A stretch of DNA of 36,870 bases from an uncultured Oscillospiraceae bacterium (lineage in GTDB: Bacteria; Bacillota; Clostridia; Oscillospirales; Acutalibacteraceae), in assembly GCA_958354085.1 (NCBI GenBank), contig CATWUX010000005.1, forward strand, positions 1-36,870, read 5' to 3'. This document shows positions 34,553-36,870 of the stretch, in pieces. The stretch's first letter is position 1; the number at the start of each line of letters is the position of its first letter. The notes beneath the pieces were generated by a model, which ran no database searches, had not been told where the DNA came from, and worked only from the letters and a program-made list of their open reading frames with translations. Made by a program: the position numbers and the translations under genes.

Positions 34553-35504
34553 AATGAAACGCTTAAGCTTTAATGCCATTAAAGAGGGCTTTGACCGGCT
34601 TCCCACTGCTGTATGCTTTTTTGATCGCATGGGCAGTATCGTTCTCTGCAACCGACAGATGTATCAATTGAGCCAATATCTGCTTAACAGCGATATGCAG
34701 TATTTGGGCGAGGTCGTGGAAGCGCTCCATCATCTTCCGAATGGTGTTGTACGGATTCCGGACGTAGAGAATATCTTTCGCTTTCCCGACAACACCGTAT
34801 GGAGATTTGAAAAAACAGAGGTCACCGACAAATACGGGGAGAGGTATATACAGCTCACCGCCGCCGATGTTACCGAGCTGCAGCGTGCTTCGGTGCAGCT
34901 CGCCGATGACTGTAAGAAAATCGAGGAGGATTCAAAAAAGCTGAAACAGCTTTCCGATAATGTCGTGGCATTAGCGCGGGAAAAGGAGCGGCTTGACGCA
35001 AAATCCGCCATGCACGACAACCTTGCCGCTTGCATTACACTGACGAAGCAGTACATAACAGGAGAATTTGACGGTATTGATGCGGATGTTGTGTGCCGTG
35101 AATGGGAGAAGGTCATTGCCTTTCGGGATGTTATCCGGCTGTCGGCAAAGGAAAAACTGCTTGACAGTGCAAAGACCGGCGGTGTGACCGTGAGGATAAG
35201 AGGCGAAGAACCGACGGGCGGTGAGGCGGAGTTGATGTACACCGCCATGCAGGTCTGTTTAACCAACGCCATTCAGTATGCCAATGCGACCGAGGTTTCT
35301 GCGAATATTTGGGAAAACGAATACAGCTATACCGTCATGATACGCAATAACGGCAAGCCGCCGGAGAAGGAGATCACCGAGGGCGGTGGTCTTACCAATC
35401 TGCGCCACAGGATAGAAAATTCGGGCGGAAAGATGACAGTACAGAGCTTACCGGAGTTTTCTTTAGTGATCGAGATGCCGAAGCATGGAAATTCGGGGGG
35501 GTAA
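34545..35504 (+). CDS. Soluble PAS-domain sensor histidine kinase
   Basis: The 319-residue protein has no membrane span. A PAS-like domain (about 15-110, TAVCFFDRMGSIVLCNRQMY) leads into a coiled coil (110-150). The phospho-acceptor H157 lies in KSAMHDNLAACI, and a GHKL ATPase domain has N241 (CLTNAIQYANATEV), a reduced D-box (IRNNGKPP) and the glycine lid GGGLTNLRHRI (280-290). This plan fits kinases that pair with LuxR-type regulators. AGGAGG lies eight bases before the start, which overlaps the membrane sensor gene, so the two are probably made together and form a complex. It should phosphorylate the response regulator encoded next. Confidence 0.85.
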   Translation: MHRMKRLSFNAIKEGFDRLPTAVCFFDRMGSIVLCNRQMYQLSQYLLNSDMQYLGEVVEALHHLPNGVVRIPDVENIFRFPDNTVWRFEKTEVTDKYGERYIQLTAADVTELQRASVQLADDCKKIEEDSKKLKQLSDNVVALAREKERLDAKSAMHDNLAACITLTKQYITGEFDGIDADVVCREWEKVIAFRDVIRLSAKEKLLDSAKTGGVTVRIRGEEPTGGEAELMYTAMQVCLTNAIQYANATEVSANIWENEYSYTVMIRNNGKPPEKEITEGGGLTNLRHRIENSGGKMTVQSLPEFSLVIEMPKHGNSGG

Positions 35505-35507
35505 CCT

Positions 35508-36161
35508 ATGGCTATAAGGAAAATATTGATCGTTGAAGATCAGGCACTGGCGAGAACATATCTGTGCTCCTGTGTGGAGAAGTGCACAGATTGCGAGGTC
35601 GCGGGCACGCTGACACGTGCTGATGCAGCAGTTTGCCGCTGCGGCGAGGGTCACATCGACCTAATTCTCATGGATATATGCACCGAAAGTGATTCGGACG
35701 GTCTGACCGCTGCCGAATCGATCAAGAAGTTCTATCCCAGGATAAAGATCGTTATGGTGACCTCTATGTTGGAGGGACGATTTCTTGATCGGGCAAAAAA
35801 AATCGGCGCCGACAGCTTCTGGTATAAGGATTCACCTTCGGGTGACCTTGTGAGCGTGATTGAAGGCACTCTTTCGGGTAAACGCTTTTGGCCTGACAGC
35901 GTTCCGACTGTCCGGCTCGGCAATACGCTTTCCTGCGAGCTGTCCGACCGAGAGATGGAGACTTTGCGCTTGCTCTGTGAGGGAAAAACCAATGCCGAGA
36001 TCGCCGTAAAACTGAATGTGGCCGAATCCTCGGTGCGGACCTACATTAACCGAATGCTAGAAAAAACAGGTTATACAAACCGCAACCGCCTGATGATTGC
36101 AGCTGTCGGCAAACGCATGGTGGTACCGGGATGCTGGTTGGAAGAACACGAAGAAGCCTGA
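35508..36161 (+). CDS. Response regulator, NarL/LuxR family
   Basis: The 217-residue protein has a receiver domain (E10/D11 acidic pair, phospho-acceptor D56 in LILMDI, T85 and K107). Its LuxR-type helix-turn-helix (about 143-203) reads LSDREMETLRLLCEGKTNAEIAVKLNVAESSVRTYINRMLEKTGYTNR. All residues for phosphorylation are present. Its start lies 3 bp after the kinase stop, behind a G-run. A palindrome upstream of the next transcription unit is a plausible target. A Rho-independent terminator follows the gene. Confidence 0.92.
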   Translation: MAIRKILIVEDQALARTYLCSCVEKCTDCEVAGTLTRADAAVCRCGEGHIDLILMDICTESDSDGLTAAESIKKFYPRIKIVMVTSMLEGRFLDRAKKIGADSFWYKDSPSGDLVSVIEGTLSGKRFWPDSVPTVRLGNTLSCELSDREMETLRLLCEGKTNAEIAVKLNVAESSVRTYINRMLEKTGYTNRNRLMIAAVGKRMVVPGCWLEEHEEA

Positions 36162-36208
36162 TATATATAACAAATAAAATAGTATATGCATTGCACGCAT
36201 TCACTTGC

Positions 36209-36242
36209 AGCCGCCCGGCTTATAAAAAGCCGGGCGGCTTTG
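36209..36242 (+). terminator. Intrinsic terminator after the response regulator gene
   Basis: Perfect 12-bp GC-rich arms (AGCCGCCCGGCT and its complement) enclose the loop TATAAAA and are followed by a short T-rich stretch. It separates the kinase/regulator operon from the next unit. Confidence 0.8.
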
Positions 36243-36302
36243 CTGTTGTCTGAAGCGAAAATAGCTCTGTGTTCATAATTTGTTTACAATTTAATCTGCA
36301 TT

Positions 36303-36322
36303 TGTCCCCACTTTTGAGGACA
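36303..36322. promoter_or_regulatory. Palindromic candidate operator
   Basis: TGTCCcCA and TGaGGACA are near-perfect reverse complements separated by four bases (20 bp in all). The centre is about 43 bp upstream of the expected transcript start and the right half-site touches the -35 element, a position used by LuxR/NarL-type activators. Confidence 0.5.
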
Positions 36323-36349
36323 GACAGAACTCCTCTTTCTTGATATAAT
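36321..36349 (+). promoter_or_regulatory. Promoter of the receiver-like gene
   Basis: CAGACA (weak -35) and a perfect TATAAT are separated by 17 bp. The weak -35 next to a palindrome fits activator control. Confidence 0.6.
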
Positions 36350-36415
36350 GATATCGTAAATTAAGATGAGGCAAATTCATTGGATATATCATGAAGGAAA
36401 AGGAGGGATGGTTCG

Positions 36416-36799
36416 ATGAAAAAAATTGTGGTCGATATGCAGAATTTTCTGTTTGCCGATTCCATAGCGGCTGCTTTCAAGAATTCGAACTATGATATCG
36501 ACGTGGTTCGTGCGGAGACACCGCAGGATACCGTCGAACTGTGCCGTGTGTACAAACCGTTTGTCCTTGTAATGGAGGTTACCGCCTATACGCCATGGCT
36601 GCTCTGTGAAAGGATGAAGCTGCGGGACGAGGTAAAGACGACGTGTCCCGACTGCAAGATAGCCCTCATCGTGGATTCCAACACCGAAAAACAGGCGGCA
36701 AAGGATATCCGTGATGCGAAGAAAAACGGTATCATCGACCAGTTTTTCTACGGGTCGATGACCGCTGAATACCTGATGGATCAGATTTACGCGATGTAA
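36416..36799 (+). CDS. Stand-alone receiver-like protein with degenerate active site
   Basis: The 127-residue protein has the length and beta/alpha rhythm of a CheY-like receiver. The phospho-acceptor position is Glu (E54 in VLVMEV) instead of Asp. The N-terminal acidic pair is reduced to a single Asp (D7 in KIVVDMQN). A Ser lies at the switch position (S88 in ALIVDSN), and no Lys occurs at the conserved place near FFYGSM. Glu often mimics the phosphorylated state, so it may be constitutively active or regulated without phosphorylation. No output domain is present. AGGAGGG lies eight bases before the start, and the gene has its own promoter and candidate operator. It may have been recruited as an effector for the following gene. 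Confidence 0.65.
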   Translation: MKKIVVDMQNFLFADSIAAAFKNSNYDIDVVRAETPQDTVELCRVYKPFVLVMEVTAYTPWLLCERMKLRDEVKTTCPDCKIALIVDSNTEKQAAKDIRDAKKNGIIDQFFYGSMTAEYLMDQIYAM

Positions 36800-36830
36800 G
36801 GACGACATAAGAAAGGCGGGGTGAAGCACA

Positions 36831-36870
36831 ATGAAAAAAAGAAAATGGCTCAGCTTTCTGCTGGCAGTGA
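36831..36870 (+). CDS. Partial gene with signal-peptide-like start
   Basis: Only 13 codons are visible (MKKRKWLSFLLAV), a basic start followed by a hydrophobic run, as in an exported protein. GGGGTG lies upstream and the gene follows the receiver-like gene after 31 bp, so they probably share a transcript. Nothing more can be said. Confidence 0.5.
   Translation, partial: MKKRKWLSFLLAV

Noticed and set aside
1..36870. CRISPR arrays, tRNA or rRNA genes
   Set aside because: No regularly spaced repeats with unique spacers and no recognisable tRNA or rRNA sequence were seen; the short repeats near 31240-31480 are too few and irregular.

Overview
The window looks like a chromosomal segment of a Gram-positive gut-type clostridium, possibly Oscillospiraceae/Ruminococcaceae-like. 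The grounds are strong AGGAGG-type ribosome binding sites, Gram-positive lipoproteins, a sortase-type anchor, CUT1 sugar transporters without a local ATPase, and DUF6462/DUF5348 genes typical of clostridial conjugative elements. The genus cannot be fixed from the sequence alone.

Region 1 (1-29907) is a large glycan-utilisation locus. An AraC-family regulator and a DUF4091 (GH123-like) protein are transcribed leftward. A collinear rightward series starts at 3244: a four-repeat wall-anchored protein, a lipoprotein solute-binding protein, a permease pair, a very large CBM-fused solute-binding protein, a second permease pair, an NHL/TPR membrane protein, a YIP1 membrane protein and a DUF5696 protein. 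It continues with a GH2 beta-galactosidase, a DUF4874/DUF4832 lipoprotein, its apparently cytoplasmic paralogue, a short GH31 enzyme and a second DUF4091 protein, and ends at a hairpin-rich terminator region. Most genes are 0-25 bp apart or overlap. The likely logic is surface capture, import by two ABC systems that borrow a shared ATPase encoded elsewhere, and trimming inside and outside the cell. The substrate is not identifiable; beta-galactosyl and N-acetylhexosaminyl linkages are plausible.

An IS30-family element (7914-9192) has inserted between the first solute-binding protein gene and its permeases. It lies next to a perfect 42-bp palindrome and is flanked by an unusually long 13-bp direct repeat.

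Region 2 (29908-31600) is a junction. It holds several hairpins, a 5'-truncated leftward gene related to DUF5696/GH101-like proteins, and a non-coding stretch with short direct repeats that resembles the end of an integrated element.

Region 3 (31619-36870) has a different character: small DNA-binding proteins (DUF6462, a DUF6462-DUF5348 fusion, a Cro/CI-type HTH), then a signalling cassette. The cassette has a multi-spanning kinase-like sensor lacking catalytic residues, a soluble PAS histidine kinase, a LuxR-type response regulator and a receiver-like protein with Glu in place of the phospho-acceptor Asp. A palindrome centred near -43 of a good promoter precedes the last of these. A further gene with a signal-peptide-like start runs off the window.
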